A stretch of 35,734 nt of DNA from Clostridia bacterium (GCA_017407705.1 JAFQWA010000011.1:1-35734); one strand, 5' to 3'. Positions 8,804 through 17,591 are shown, numbered from the stretch's first letter. The notes: a model not told the origin generated them from the sequence alone. A program made the numbers and translations.

Positions 8804-9817
8804 ATGGATCTAAAACAAACGCTGTTTAAATTATGTGACAGCAATTTTATAGGCAATATTCACACCGCAGCACAGCTTGCGGCAGATATGCTTAAGGCTT
8901 ATACTGATGACGTTACCATAGACGATACCGGCAGTGTTGCAGCGGTAATAAAGGGAAAAACCCATAAGAAAATTATGCTTCAGGCCCATATCGACGAGGT
9001 GGGTATGGTGGTAACCGGCGTTTTGGATAATGGATTTTTAAAGACTGCCAAGGTAGGCGGTGTGGATATCCGTGTGCTGCCTGCCAGCAGTGTTGTTATC
9101 CACGCAAAAGAGGATATTAAGGGCGTTTTCGGTTCGGTACCGCCTCATCTTTCTAAGGATAACGAGGATAAATACCCCGATTTGGACAAGCTTTGCATTG
9201 ATACAGGTCTTGATAATGCTAAGGATATTGTCAGCGTTGGAGATTACGTGACCTATGACATAAAAGCGGTAGAGCTGCAAAACGGCTTTATTACCGCCAA
9301 ATCCCTGGACGATAGAGCCGCTTGCACTGCACTTATTTACGCAGCAGAGCTTATCACCAAAAACGGTACACCGGATTGTACTGTTGTTATCTCTCTTACG
9401 TCGGGTGAAGAAATTGGTAATCGTGGTGCAACTACCGCCGCTTACGCTGTTGATGCAGACGAGGCAGTGGCAGTGGATGTAAGCTTTGGTATATCGCCCT
9501 GCACACCGGCTGAAAAATGTGGCGTGTGCTCTAAAGGTGCTATGATAGGCATTTCGCCGGTGCTCAGCAAAGCAGTTACCAACGCTTTGGTGGATGCGGC
9601 AAAGGAAAACGGACTCAGTATTCAGTATGAGGGTATGGGTGGAGAAACCTCCACTGATGCAGATGTGATAAGCATTACAAAAAGTGGAATTCCCTGCGGA
9701 TTGTTATCCATTCCCTTAAGATATATGCACACACCCGTTGAGATCATTTCACTGACTGACGTTGAAAACGTAGCAAACATTCTTGCGGCATACGTTAAGA
9801 AAGGCGGTGCGTTTTAA
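8804..9817 (+). CDS. M42-family metallo-aminopeptidase, copy A
   Basis: This is a cytoplasmic di-metal peptidase of the M42 family (glutamyl/deblocking aminopeptidases, sometimes annotated as endoglucanase M). It likely trims peptides to amino acids. The 337-residue protein shows the first metal ligands in AHIDEVG (His62, Asp64), the bridging Asp in SLDDR (169/170), the catalytic Glu pair in GEEIGNRGA (202-203), Asp225 in VAVDVS, and the last His in RYMHTPVE near the C-terminus. All expected ligands are therefore present. AGGAG precedes the ATG, which lies 5 bases after the murD stop. The family forms large tetrahedral complexes, so co-assembly with copy B is possible. The exact peptide specificity is unknown. 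Confidence 0.9.
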   Translation: MDLKQTLFKLCDSNFIGNIHTAAQLAADMLKAYTDDVTIDDTGSVAAVIKGKTHKKIMLQAHIDEVGMVVTGVLDNGFLKTAKVGGVDIRVLPASSVVIHAKEDIKGVFGSVPPHLSKDNEDKYPDLDKLCIDTGLDNAKDIVSVGDYVTYDIKAVELQNGFITAKSLDDRAACTALIYAAELITKNGTPDCTVVISLTSGEEIGNRGATTAAYAVDADEAVAVDVSFGISPCTPAEKCGVCSKGAMIGISPVLSKAVTNALVDAAKENGLSIQYEGMGGETSTDADVISITKSGIPCGLLSIPLRYMHTPVEIISLTDVENVANILAAYVKKGGAF

Positions 9818-10836
9818 TGCTTGAGCTGATTAAAAAATATGTATCAGTACCTGCTGTGTCGGGTGATGAAAAAGCACTGCGTGATATGATTCTCAGTGAT
9901 ATTTCCGACTTTGCAGAGGTAAACGTGGATAATATGGGCAACATCATCGCCTTCAAAAAGGGGAAAAACAGAGCTAAAGTAAAGCTGATGATAGACGCTC
10001 ATTTAGACGAGATCGGACTTATTATAACCGGCATTGATGAGTCGGGTTATTTGCGTTTTGCCAAGGTGGGCGGCATTGATAACAAGGTGCTGTTTGGCAG
10101 ACGTGTTAAAATAGGCGATATTACAGGTGTTGTGGGCGGCTGTCCTGTACACTTGCTTGATGCAGATGCCCGTAAAAAGGTGCAAAAACACGATAGCTTG
10201 GCTATTGACATCGGCGCTAAGGACAAGGCTGATGCAGAAAAATACGTTAAAATAGGCGATACCGCAGTGTTCGAGACTGATTGCTTTGATATGGGCAATA
10301 AATTTGCCGCAAGAGCGTTGGATGACCGACTGGGATGTGCAGTTTTGGTCAGCCTTATTCGCTCAGAACTCCAGTATGATATGTATTTTACATTTACCGT
10401 TCAGGAGGAATTGGGTTGCCGTGGGGCTAAGGTGGCGGCATATACTGTCTCGCCTCAGTCTGCAATAGTGGTGGAGGCCACCACAGCCGCAGACGTTCAC
10501 GGCGTCTTGGAGGAAGATAAGGTCTGCAAATTAGGTGAGGGTGCAGCAGTATCCTTTATGGATAACGGCACTGTTTACGATAAAGATTATTACAACGCAG
10601 CCCTTTGTTTAGCACAGCAAAACGGCATTAAAGCACAGCCTAAGTCTGCGGTGGCAGGCGGTAACAACGCTTCCAAAATACATCTTACCAAAAGCGGTGT
10701 AAGGACCTTGGCGGTGAGTTTGCCTTGCAGATATATTCACAGTGCTTACTGTGTTGCAGATAAAAACGATATAACCGCAGTTTATGATCTGGTAAAGCTT
10801 GCGTCAGAAAAAATTGCGTCAGGTGAACTGGATTGA
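9817..10836 (+). CDS. M42-family metallo-aminopeptidase, copy B
   Basis: This second M42 peptidase has 339 residues and starts on the last base of the copy A stop codon (TAATG overlap), so the two are translationally coupled. It shows AHLDEIG, ALDDRLG, QEELGCRGA and a C-terminal RYIHSA, so metal ligands and the catalytic Glu are kept. The ligand that is Asp in copy A is Glu here (VVEATTAAD), a substitution common in the family. The two copies differ along their whole length, so this is an old duplication or two distinct subfamilies rather than a recent tandem copy. Likely role: cytoplasmic peptide turnover with complementary specificity. It is not known whether it forms homo- or hetero-oligomers with copy A. 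Confidence 0.9.
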   Translation: MLELIKKYVSVPAVSGDEKALRDMILSDISDFAEVNVDNMGNIIAFKKGKNRAKVKLMIDAHLDEIGLIITGIDESGYLRFAKVGGIDNKVLFGRRVKIGDITGVVGGCPVHLLDADARKKVQKHDSLAIDIGAKDKADAEKYVKIGDTAVFETDCFDMGNKFAARALDDRLGCAVLVSLIRSELQYDMYFTFTVQEELGCRGAKVAAYTVSPQSAIVVEATTAADVHGVLEEDKVCKLGEGAAVSFMDNGTVYDKDYYNAALCLAQQNGIKAQPKSAVAGGNNASKIHLTKSGVRTLAVSLPCRYIHSAYCVADKNDITAVYDLVKLASEKIASGELD

Positions 10837-11552
10837 TAAGGCTTATAAACAGCGTTGACGAAACCTACGGATTTGATGACGTTTTTGCAGTGAAGATCCG
10901 TTCATCTGTGTTAGCTTACGGCGTTGACAAACCCTTTTTGCTCACTTGGGTGCAAACAGTAGGGGATAAGTCTGTGGCCCTTATCCAAAAGCAGGATAAT
11001 GCCATTACCGTGTCTTGCAGTGACGGAGATTTTGATGAATTAAACGAGTTTTTGGGCGTTATCGGGTATGAGTCTGCCTTTATGTCGGATAAAACTGCAC
11101 AAAGGCTCAATATTACCCCCACTTTGATAGGCGTAGTTATGGAGTATAAGGGCAACGGGGCTTACGGCAACTGCAAAAGGGTGGACACACCCGATTACAA
11201 GGCAATTTACTCTTTGCTTTGCAGCTGCGGGTTTGACATACCGGATTTTGAAGCCTTTTACCTTGATTTGTCTCACCGAGTGAGACATAACACCGCAAGA
11301 GTGTTTGCAGCTGACGATTATTCTGCAGTGGCGTTTACCGCTTGGGAAACAAAAACCGACGCAGTAATATCAGCGGTGGCAGTGGCGGAAAATCTGCGAT
11401 TAAAGGGCGTTGGCTCAGGCGTTTTGCAGTCTTTGATAGGTGAGCTTAAAGCAGAGGATAAACGGATATTTCTCTACCGTCAAATGCAGGAAAATGAAGC
11501 GTTTTATATAAAAAACGGAATGATAAATTGCGGTGAATTTGCCGTGTTGTGA
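10833..11552 (+). CDS. GNAT-like N-acetyltransferase domain protein
   Basis: This is a 239-residue protein of unknown substrate. The C-terminal part resembles the acetyl-CoA-binding core of GNAT enzymes: VAVAENLRLKGVGSGVLQSL (about residues 181-200) matches the beta4/alpha3 region with a degenerate Q/R-x-x-G-x-G/A loop, and the end FYIKNGMINCGEFAVL matches the last strands. The N-terminal 150 residues have no feature I recognise; Cys residues are frequent there. The start is a TTG at 10833 that overlaps the TGA stop of the preceding peptidase gene (TTGA), so expression depends on the operon. It could be an acetyltransferase acting on a peptide or amino acid, but no reaction can be assigned. 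Confidence 0.7.
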   Translation: MIRLINSVDETYGFDDVFAVKIRSSVLAYGVDKPFLLTWVQTVGDKSVALIQKQDNAITVSCSDGDFDELNEFLGVIGYESAFMSDKTAQRLNITPTLIGVVMEYKGNGAYGNCKRVDTPDYKAIYSLLCSCGFDIPDFEAFYLDLSHRVRHNTARVFAADDYSAVAFTAWETKTDAVISAVAVAENLRLKGVGSGVLQSLIGELKAEDKRIFLYRQMQENEAFYIKNGMINCGEFAVL

Positions 11553-11568
11553 AAGGGAATATACATAA

Positions 11569-12828
11569 ATGGAAAATATTTTTAATCTATCTGAGAAAGT
11601 GCTGAGCTTAAGTGAAAACGCACTTTTAAGGGTGAAAAATAAGTTTGATGAGATTGATAAAATCACCGAATTTAATCAAAATAAGGTGCTGAAAGCGTTT
11701 ATAGATAACGGAGTCAGCGAGGCAAGTTTTACTGCATCCACCGGCTACGGCTACGGTGACAGAGGCAGAGAGACTATTGAAGCCGCTTTTGCTCAGATTG
11801 TCGGTGCAGAGGACTCACTGTTCCGTCATAATTTTGTGTCGGGCACACATACCATTTCAGTGGCACTGTTTGGCATGCTTCGTCCCGGCGACGTGATGCT
11901 GTCTGTTACAGGCCGCCCTTACGATACTCTGCTTGGAGTTTTGGGGGTTAGCGAAGGTGAGGGCTCTTTAAAGGAATTTGGTGTTGAGTTTGAGGAGATC
12001 GACCTTATTAACAACGCTTTTGACTTTGAACAGATCGAAAAAAGGCTGAAAGCATCCTTTGTTAAGGTGGCGTATATTCAGCGTTCAAGGGGATATAGCT
12101 TAAGAAATTCTTTAACTGTTGAGGAAATTGCTGAGGTTACCCGTTTTGTTAAAAAAATAAGTCCCGATACCATCGTTATGGTGGACAACTGCTACGGTGA
12201 ATTTGTGCAGACCACCGAGCCCACTCAACACGGGGCAGACTTGATAATGGGCTCTCTCATTAAAAATCCCGGTGGCGGAATTGCGCCCACCGGCGGATAC
12301 ATCGCAGGTAGAAAAGATCTGATAGAAAAATGTGCTTGTCGACTTACCGCTCCCGGAATCGGTAAAGAGGTGGGTGCCACACTGGGCCATTCACGTCAGC
12401 TGTTTATGGGTCTTTTTAATGCACCCCACGTTACCGGTGAGGCTGTAAAAACTGCAGTTTTTGCATCGGCTTTGTTTGAAAGTTTAGGCTTTGAGGTAAC
12501 CCCCACAGTGGACGAGACCCGTGCTGATATAATTCAGGCGGTGGTTTTGAGAAACCCCGATGCCTTAATCGCTTTCTGTCAGGGTATGCAAAAGGGTGCT
12601 CCCGTTGACTCCTTTGTAACACCTGAGCCTTGGGATATGCCCGGTTATGACAATCAGGTAATAATGGCGGCAGGTGCCTTTACCTTAGGCGCTTCTATCG
12701 AGCTTTCAGCAGATGCTCCCATAAGAGAGCCTTACGCTGCCTGGATGCAGGGCGGACTCAATTTCCACAGTGCCAAAACAGGTGTGTTGTTGGGACTGGA
12801 GTCTATGATAGACAAGGGCGTTATTTGA
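11569..12828 (+). CDS. Methionine gamma-lyase family / 'aluminium resistance' PLP protein
   Basis: This is a fold-type I PLP enzyme of 419 residues belonging to the family named aluminium resistance protein or Met_gamma_lyase (YnbB-like). Hallmarks are TASTGYGYGDRGRE near the N-terminus, RHNFVSGTHTI (cofactor region), VTGRPYDTL, MVDNCYGEF with the PLP-contacting Asp, and SLIKNPGGGIAPTGGYI, where the Lys is the expected Schiff-base residue. Members are predicted to act on sulfur-containing or other small amino acids, but the physiological reaction is poorly established. It lies 16 bases after the GNAT-like gene with an AAAGGG site, so it is probably the last gene of the murD operon. No strong terminator follows, only a weak AT-rich hairpin near 12830-12864. 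Confidence 0.9.
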   Translation: MENIFNLSEKVLSLSENALLRVKNKFDEIDKITEFNQNKVLKAFIDNGVSEASFTASTGYGYGDRGRETIEAAFAQIVGAEDSLFRHNFVSGTHTISVALFGMLRPGDVMLSVTGRPYDTLLGVLGVSEGEGSLKEFGVEFEEIDLINNAFDFEQIEKRLKASFVKVAYIQRSRGYSLRNSLTVEEIAEVTRFVKKISPDTIVMVDNCYGEFVQTTEPTQHGADLIMGSLIKNPGGGIAPTGGYIAGRKDLIEKCACRLTAPGIGKEVGATLGHSRQLFMGLFNAPHVTGEAVKTAVFASALFESLGFEVTPTVDETRADIIQAVVLRNPDALIAFCQGMQKGAPVDSFVTPEPWDMPGYDNQVIMAAGAFTLGASIELSADAPIREPYAAWMQGGLNFHSAKTGVLLGLESMIDKGVI

Positions 12829-12886
12829 TTTTTATAAGATTAATGCTAAAATAATCATAAAAATGTTAAAATAATTACAGAATAAC

Positions 12887-12915
12887 TTGAAATTCTGCTT
12901 TAAAATGAGTATCAT
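12887..12915 (+). promoter_or_regulatory. Sigma-A promoter for the PocR regulator-corrinoid operon
   Basis: TTGAAA (12887-12892), a 17-base spacer and TATCAT (12910-12915) lie 38 bases before the ATG of the regulator. The upstream stretch 12829-12886 is AT-rich. I see no cobalamin riboswitch; the region is too short for one. Confidence 0.7.
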
Positions 12916-12952
12916 AGAGGTAGTAACCGATTATTAAGATTAGGTGAGCGCT

Positions 12953-14224
12953 ATGAAACCCATATCAGCAGACAGTAAGCTTAAAAGAGCGTTGGATATT
13001 GCCGAGTGCTTTAAAATATCAACGGGCATTAACTGTTCTGCCATGTCTAACGAAACAGATGAAAATGCTGATTTTTCCTTCTGTCAGAACCCCTTTTGTG
13101 TTCAGCTGCAGAACATAACGGGGCAGACCGTTTCTTGTGACAGTGTAAACACTTATGCTGCCTATAAGTCTAATGATTTGGGCGGTCAGTACATATATAT
13201 GTGCCCTAACGGGCTTTGCCATTTTATTGCACCCATTAAGCAAGACGGAAAGCTTGCCGGTATGCTTTTGGCAGGTCCTGTGCTGATTAACAACGCTGAT
13301 GATTATATGTCCGAAATTAAAGAGGAGTATAAGGTCAGCGATGAAAATATGCAGCAGCTTTATAAGTATTTTGACAGTATATCCGTTGTGTCGCCCAGAA
13401 AGGTGAAGTATCTTGCCGATACTTTGAGCATTATGGCAGACAGTGTTAACGGTGAGTTTAAAATCGAGGAGTCTAAGGAGCTGCTTCAACAGCAGTCGGA
13501 TATATCCGCGGTGATCCACGATTTTAAAAGGTACAAAATTTTTGAGAGTTATCCAATTGAAAAAGAGGATCAGCTTTTTGCCCTTATTGAAAACGGTGAC
13601 AGTGCCGGCGCTAAAAAAGTGCTTAATGAGCTGCTTGGTATTATATACTTTTCATCAGGTCAGGAGCTTGATATAATCAAAGCCCGTGTTACTGAGTTGG
13701 TGGTGCTGTTATCACGAAGTGCTATGCGTGGCGGCGCTAACAGTGAGACCATTTTCGGTATGAGCTATCACTACATAAATGAGATCGCGTCGTTTACGAG
13801 CATTGAACAGCTGAGCCGTTGGCTTACGGGGGTTATGAATAAATTTACCGAAAGGGTAATTGATTCGTCTTTCAAAAAATCAGGAGCCCTTGCACCGGCG
13901 CTGAAATACATACATCTGCATTATCAGGAGCCGTTAATGCTTGAGGACGTTGCATCCAAAGCGTTTTTAACTCCCGTGTATTTCAGCCGACTGTTTAAGG
14001 CTAATATGGGCGTTAATTTCACCGATTACGTGAATAAACTGCGTGTTGATCTGGCGTGTAAGTTGCTGCTGAACAACGATATAACGTTGGTTGAGATAGC
14101 TCAGCTTTGCGGGTTTAACGATCAAAGCTATTTTTCAAAGATATTTAAGAATATTGTTGGGATTTCTCCCAAGAAATATAAAAATGAAAAAGGTAAAATC
14201 ATTAAGGAGGCTATTGCATTATGA
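12953..14224 (+). CDS. AraC-family regulator with N-terminal PocR sensor domain
   Basis: This is a 423-residue transcription factor. Residues about 15-165 match the PocR domain, a PAS-like ligand-binding fold first known from the propanediol/cobalamin regulator: a Cys-bearing NPFCVQLQ, then GGQYIYMCPNGLCHFIAPI and GKLAGMLLAGPVLI. A middle helical region follows, and the C-terminal 100 residues are an AraC double helix-turn-helix (PLMLEDVASKAFLTPVYFSR, later EIAQLCGFNDQSYFSKIFK and SPKKYK). ATG at 12953 is chosen because AGGTG lies 6 bases upstream; an upstream GTG at 12944 lacks a site. The stop overlaps the start of the corrinoid protein gene (ATGA), so the two are co-translated. PocR domains are thought to bind small metabolites; the ligand here is unknown. 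It probably regulates this operon and perhaps a distant methyltransferase gene. Confidence 0.9.
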   Translation: MKPISADSKLKRALDIAECFKISTGINCSAMSNETDENADFSFCQNPFCVQLQNITGQTVSCDSVNTYAAYKSNDLGGQYIYMCPNGLCHFIAPIKQDGKLAGMLLAGPVLINNADDYMSEIKEEYKVSDENMQQLYKYFDSISVVSPRKVKYLADTLSIMADSVNGEFKIEESKELLQQQSDISAVIHDFKRYKIFESYPIEKEDQLFALIENGDSAGAKKVLNELLGIIYFSSGQELDIIKARVTELVVLLSRSAMRGGANSETIFGMSYHYINEIASFTSIEQLSRWLTGVMNKFTERVIDSSFKKSGALAPALKYIHLHYQEPLMLEDVASKAFLTPVYFSRLFKANMGVNFTDYVNKLRVDLACKLLLNNDITLVEIAQLCGFNDQSYFSKIFKNIVGISPKKYKNEKGKIIKEAIAL

Positions 14225-14850
14225 TCTTACAGGAGATTTCAGAGGCATTACAGAAGGGTAACAGAAAGATGGTTGCGGCTTTGGTTGAGCAGGCACTCAG
14301 CGAGGGTATAGCTGCGAAAGACATCCTTGAGCAGGGTTTGCTTGACGGTATGAACATCATCGGTATCAAATTCAAAAACAGCGAGGTTTATGTTCCTGAG
14401 GTTTTGATCGCAGCACGTGCTATGAACGCAGGTACTGAGATTTTAAAGCCCAAGCTTCAGTCTGAGGGTGTTAAAGCCAGCGGAAAGGTTGTTTTGGGAA
14501 CCGTTAAGGGTGACCAGCACGATATCGGTAAGAACCTTGTTCGTATGATGATGGAAGGTCAGGGACTTGAGGTTGTTGATCTGGGCGTTGACGTTGACGC
14601 TGAGAAATTTGTTGACGCAGCGATAGAGAATAAAGCAAACATTATTGCTTGTTCTGCACTGCTTACCACCACAATGGACGAGATGAAACGTGTTGTTGAG
14701 GTTTGCCAGGCTAAGGGTATCCGTGATGATGTTAAAATCATGATTGGCGGTGCACCTGTAACTGAGGCATATTGCAACGCTATCGGTGCTGACAGCTACA
14801 CCGACGATGCAGCATCTGCTGCAGAAAAAGCAGCTTCCTTTTGTAAATAA
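14221..14850 (+). CDS. Corrinoid (methyl-B12) protein of MtbC/MtaC type
   Basis: This is a 209-residue corrinoid shuttle protein. Residues 1-85 form the helical cap domain (B12-binding 2). The cobalamin domain follows, with VKGDQHDIGKNLV carrying the D-x-H-x-x-G signature (Asp98, His100, Gly103) that supplies the lower His ligand to cobalt, then the SALLTTTM and IGGAPV motifs of the Rossmann-like core. Such proteins carry a methyl group from a substrate-specific methyltransferase (methylamines, methanol, methoxyaromatics, glycine betaine) to a second enzyme acting on tetrahydrofolate or CoM. Neither a methyltransferase nor a reductive activator (RamA-like) is adjacent, so the methyl donor is unknown. 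The ATG overlaps the regulator stop codon. Codon use is strongly biased (GTT, CGT, GAG), suggesting high expression. Confidence 0.93.
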   Translation: MILQEISEALQKGNRKMVAALVEQALSEGIAAKDILEQGLLDGMNIIGIKFKNSEVYVPEVLIAARAMNAGTEILKPKLQSEGVKASGKVVLGTVKGDQHDIGKNLVRMMMEGQGLEVVDLGVDVDAEKFVDAAIENKANIIACSALLTTTMDEMKRVVEVCQAKGIRDDVKIMIGGAPVTEAYCNAIGADSYTDDAASAAEKAASFCK

Positions 14851-14861
14851 TTAAGTAAAAT

Positions 14862-14900
14862 AAAACTCCTGATTGCCAAGGCAGTCAGGAGTTTTTTGTT
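14862..14900 (+). terminator. Rho-independent terminator after the corrinoid protein gene
   Basis: AACTCCTGA (14864-14872) pairs with TCAGGAGTT (14885-14893), extended by an inner TTGC/GCA helix and followed by a T-run. It closes the PocR regulator-corrinoid operon. Confidence 0.88.
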
Positions 14901-14947
14901 TTTATAAACCGCATACTTTACCAAAACGACCGAACGCTTAAAACCTA

Positions 14948-14976
14948 TTGCAAAAGGAAAAATCTTGTTGTAACAT
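14948..14976 (+). promoter_or_regulatory. Probable sigma-A promoter for the LytTR-DUF3021 pair
   Basis: TTGCAA (14948-14953), a 17-base spacer and TAACAT (14971-14976) precede the strong AGGAGG ribosome binding site. Both hexamers deviate from consensus, so the promoter may need activation, perhaps by the LytTR protein itself. Confidence 0.5.
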
Positions 14977-14999
14977 AAAACATAAAGGAGGGATGCTTA

Positions 15000-15437
15000 G
15001 TGGATTTTAAACTGCATATTGATAGTGAGCACAAGGAAGAGGTTATAGTTTATGCTCACGCTGAATCGGAATTTACCGATGCTATAAAGCGTATGTGCGA
15101 TGAAAATCGGTTGCAGCTTATAGGGATAAAAGATACAGAGGGTGTAATACTTAATGCTTTGGATGTCGATTGCTTTATTGTGGAAAACAATAAAATATTT
15201 GCCATTACCGATAAAGGTAAATATCAGATGAAATGCCGTTTGTATCAGCTTGAGCAACAACTTAATGAAGGTTTTGTGAAGATAAATCAATCCTGTATAG
15301 CCAATATAAAGCAAATAGAGCGTTTTGATGCAGCTTACTCAGGGTCGTTGATGGTGAGGTTTAAAAATGGTTACTCGGATTATGTATCACGCAGAAATCT
15401 TAAAAATGTAAAAGAAAGGTTAGGTATTAAAAAATGA
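15000..15437 (+). CDS. LytTR-family DNA-binding regulator
   Basis: This is a 145-residue protein made of a short N-terminal part (about 1-45) and a LytTR DNA-binding domain (about 50-143). Seen motifs include DVDCFIVENNKIFAIT, the KCRLYQLEQQL helix, then FVKINQSCIANIKQIE, where LytTR proteins typically have F-x-R-x-H/S-x-S-x-x-V/I-N, and the C-terminal SRRNLKNVKERLG. There is no receiver domain, so it is not a classical response regulator. The start is GTG at 15000, preceded by AGGAGGG with 7-base spacing; a nearby ATG at 14993 is out of frame and soon stops. Its stop overlaps the start of the DUF3021 gene (ATGA). This gene pair is widespread in Firmicutes, where the membrane partner often acts as an inhibitor or sensor. 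Confidence 0.92.
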   Translation: MDFKLHIDSEHKEEVIVYAHAESEFTDAIKRMCDENRLQLIGIKDTEGVILNALDVDCFIVENNKIFAITDKGKYQMKCRLYQLEQQLNEGFVKINQSCIANIKQIERFDAAYSGSLMVRFKNGYSDYVSRRNLKNVKERLGIKK

Positions 15438-15853
15438 GTACAAACGTAAAGAAGTTTTTCCAGAGAGGACTTATGTTTTCAGGGTTCGGACCCATCGTTG
15501 CAGGAATAGTATACGCCATAATTGAATATACTGTGCCGAACTTTTCTCTTTCAGGCACTCAGGTGTGCCTTGCTATAATCACAACGTATATTCTTGCTTT
15601 TGTCCACGCAGGAGCCAGTGTTTTTAATCAGATTGAGGAGTGGCCCATTGCAAAATCTATGCTTTGTCACTTTTTAACGCTGTATGTGGCATACACCGTT
15701 TGCTATATACTCAACACCTGGATCCCCTTTAACTTAACAGTATTGCTGATCTACACAGCAATTTTTGCGGCAACATATTTCCTCATTTGGATGATAGTTT
15801 TTATTGCAATAAAAATAACCAGCAATAAAATGAACAGATCACTTGAAAAATAA
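15434..15853 (+). CDS. DUF3021 membrane protein, partner of the LytTR regulator
   Basis: This is a 139-residue integral membrane protein with four predicted transmembrane helices: about 15-30, 42-62, 76-93 and 99-125. It has a short basic N-terminus and a Lys/Arg-rich C-terminus. The pattern of a LytTR protein followed directly by this four-helix protein identifies it as DUF3021 type. The small size, topology and the IEEWPIAKSMLCHFL segment between helices 2 and 3 are consistent with that family. It overlaps the regulator by 4 bases, so the two are made together and are probably a membrane-tethered regulatory pair. The signal sensed is unknown. Confidence 0.85.
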   Translation: MSTNVKKFFQRGLMFSGFGPIVAGIVYAIIEYTVPNFSLSGTQVCLAIITTYILAFVHAGASVFNQIEEWPIAKSMLCHFLTLYVAYTVCYILNTWIPFNLTVLLIYTAIFAATYFLIWMIVFIAIKITSNKMNRSLEK

Positions 15854-15854
15854 T

Positions 15855-15887
15855 AAAAGCCAAGTCTTATTAAGACTTGGCTTTTTT
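15855..15887. terminator. Bidirectional terminator between the DUF3021 gene and fhs
   Basis: A nearly perfect palindrome has arms AAAAGCCAAGTCTTA (15855-15869) and TAAGACTTGGCTTTT (15871-15885), with A- and T-runs at both sides. It can stop the LytTR-DUF3021 transcript on the plus strand and the thrS-fhs transcript on the minus strand. Confidence 0.9.
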
Positions 15888-15899
15888 AGTTTCAATAAA

Positions 15900-17579
15900 T
15901 TAGAACAGACCGGAAATTACGCCGTTTTCATCAACGTCGATCTTTTCCGCTGCAGGGACTTTAGGCAGTCCGGGCATAGTCATAATGCTACCGGTAAGGC
16001 ATACAACAAACCTTGCACCTGCAGAAACCTTAACTGAACGTACTGTAATTCTAAAGCCTGAAGGTCTGCCAAGCAGAGTCTGATCGTCAGACAGAGAATA
16101 CTGGGTTTTAGCAATACATACAGGGCAGTTTTTAAAGCCCAGTCCCTCAATAGTAGCAATTTCCTTCTTAGCCTGAGGTGTGAAATCAACACCGTCAGCG
16201 CCGTAGATCTTGGTAGCTACTGCATTGATCTTTTCTGCAATGGAATAATCATCGGGATAAGCGAAGGTAAAGTCGTTAGGCTCCTGGCACAAACGAACAA
16301 CTTCCTGAGCCAACTTTATGCCACCCTCTGAGCCTTTACCCCAAACCTCACACAGAGCAACGTTAACACCCAGCTCTTTGCACTTATCTTCAACTAATTT
16401 CAACTCAGCCTCAGTATCGGTGGGGAAACGGTTGATAGCAACAACGCAGGGAAGCTTGTAATTTTGTGTCATATTCTCAATGTGCTTGTAAAGGTTGGGT
16501 AAGCCTTTTTCAAGGGCAACAAGGTTTTCGTTGCCCAGCTCATCCTTTTTAACACCGCCGTGGGATTTTAATGCTCTTACAGTTGCAACAACTACAACAG
16601 CAGAGGGATTAAAGCCTGCAAAACGGCATTTAATATCAAGGAATTTCTCAGCGCCCAAATCACCGCCAAAGCCTGCCTCAGTAACAACGTAATCACCGAA
16701 CTTCAAAGCGGTACGGGTTGCCATAATAGAGTTACAGCCGTGAGCAATGTTAGCAAAAGGACCACCGTGGATAAAAGCAGGGGTGTGCTCAAGAGTCTGC
16801 ACCAGATTGGGTTTTAAAGCATCCTTAAGCAGAGCAGTCATAGCACCCTCAGCTTTAAGGTCACCTGCAGTTACGGGCTTCATATCGCGGGTGTAGCCAA
16901 CAATAATGGATTTTATGCGGTTTTTAAGGTCGATAATATCGGATGAAAGGCACAAAATAGCCATAATCTCCGACGCAACGGTAATATCATAACCGTCCTC
17001 ACGGGGCACACCGTTTGCCTTGCCGCCAAGTCCGTTAACGATCTGACGGAGCTGACGGTCGTTCATATCAACACAGCGTTTCCAGGTGATGTTTCTAACG
17101 TCAATACCCAACTCGTTGCCCTGTTGAATATGGTTATCCAGCATAGCGGCAAGCAGGTTATTTGCGGCGCCGATAGCGTGCATATCACCTGTAAAGTGCA
17201 GGTTTATATCCTCCATAGGAACCACCTGAGCGTAGCCACCGCCGGCAGCACCGCCTTTAACACCGAAAACCGGTCCCAAGGAAGGCTCACGCAGTGCAAT
17301 AACAACCTTTTTACCGATCTTGTTTAAAGCATCGCCAAGTCCCACAGTAACAGTGGTTTTGCCTTCACCTGCAGGGGTGGGGTTGATGGCGGTAACTAAA
17401 ATGAGTTTGCCATCGGGAGTATCTTTCTTGGCTTTCAAAATGTTATAGTCAACCTTTGCCTTGTATTTACCGTAAAGTTCAATATCATCGTCACTAAGAC
17501 CAATTTTAGATGCGATCTCGGTTATGGGAAGCATTTTTGTGCTCTGGGCAATTTCAATATCTGATTTATAAGCTGACAT
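15900..17579 (-). CDS. fhs: Formate--tetrahydrofolate ligase
   Basis: This enzyme makes 10-formyl-tetrahydrofolate from formate, THF and ATP in the cytoplasm, feeding purine synthesis and, in acetogens, the methyl branch of the Wood-Ljungdahl pathway. The 559-residue length matches the family (about 556). The P-loop TPAGEGKT is at residues 68-75, followed by [23 protein letters not shown] and the [13 protein letters not shown] segment, all highly conserved in the family; [11 protein letters not shown] marks the C-terminus. ATG at 17579 is chosen because AAGGAG (17588-17593) lies 8 bases upstream; an in-frame GTG at 17588 overlaps that site. The site itself overlaps the thrS stop codon, so fhs follows thrS by only 12 bases and shares its T-box-controlled transcript. 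No folD is nearby. Confidence 0.97.
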   Translation of the reverse strand: MSAYKSDIEIAQSTKMLPITEIASKIGLSDDDIELYGKYKAKVDYNILKAKKDTPDGKLILVTAINPTPAGEGKTTVTVGLGDALNKIGKKVVIALREPSLGPVFGVKGGAAGGGYAQVVPMEDINLHFTGDMHAIGAANNLLAAMLDNHIQQGNELGIDVRNITWKRCVDMNDRQLRQIVNGLGGKANGVPREDGYDITVASEIMAILCLSSDIIDLKNRIKSIIVGYTRDMKPVTAGDLKAEGAMTALLKDALKPNLVQTLEHTPAFIHGGPFANIAHGCNSIMATRTALKFGDYVVTEAGFGGDLGAEKFLDIKCRFAGFNPSAVVVVATVRALKSHGGVKKDELGNENLVALEKGLPNLYKHIENMTQNYKLPCVVAINRFPTDTEAELKLVEDKCKELGVNVALCEVWGKGSEGGIKLAQEVVRLCQEPNDFTFAYPDDYSIAEKINAVATKIYGADGVDFTPQAKKEIATIEGLGFKNCPVCIAKTQYSLSDDQTLLGRPSGFRITVRSVKVSAGARFVVCLTGSIMTMPGLPKVPAAEKIDVDENGVISGLF

Positions 17580-17591
17580 AAAATTCACTCC

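Noticed and set aside
12829..12952. Cobalamin riboswitch before the corrinoid operon
   Set aside because: The region is only about 120 bases, contains a sigma-A promoter close to the gene, and shows no B12-box-like sequence.
13019..13519. 166-codon open frame antisense to the PocR regulator
   Set aside because: It is the mirror of a clear protein-coding gene, has no ribosome binding site and no recognisable domain.
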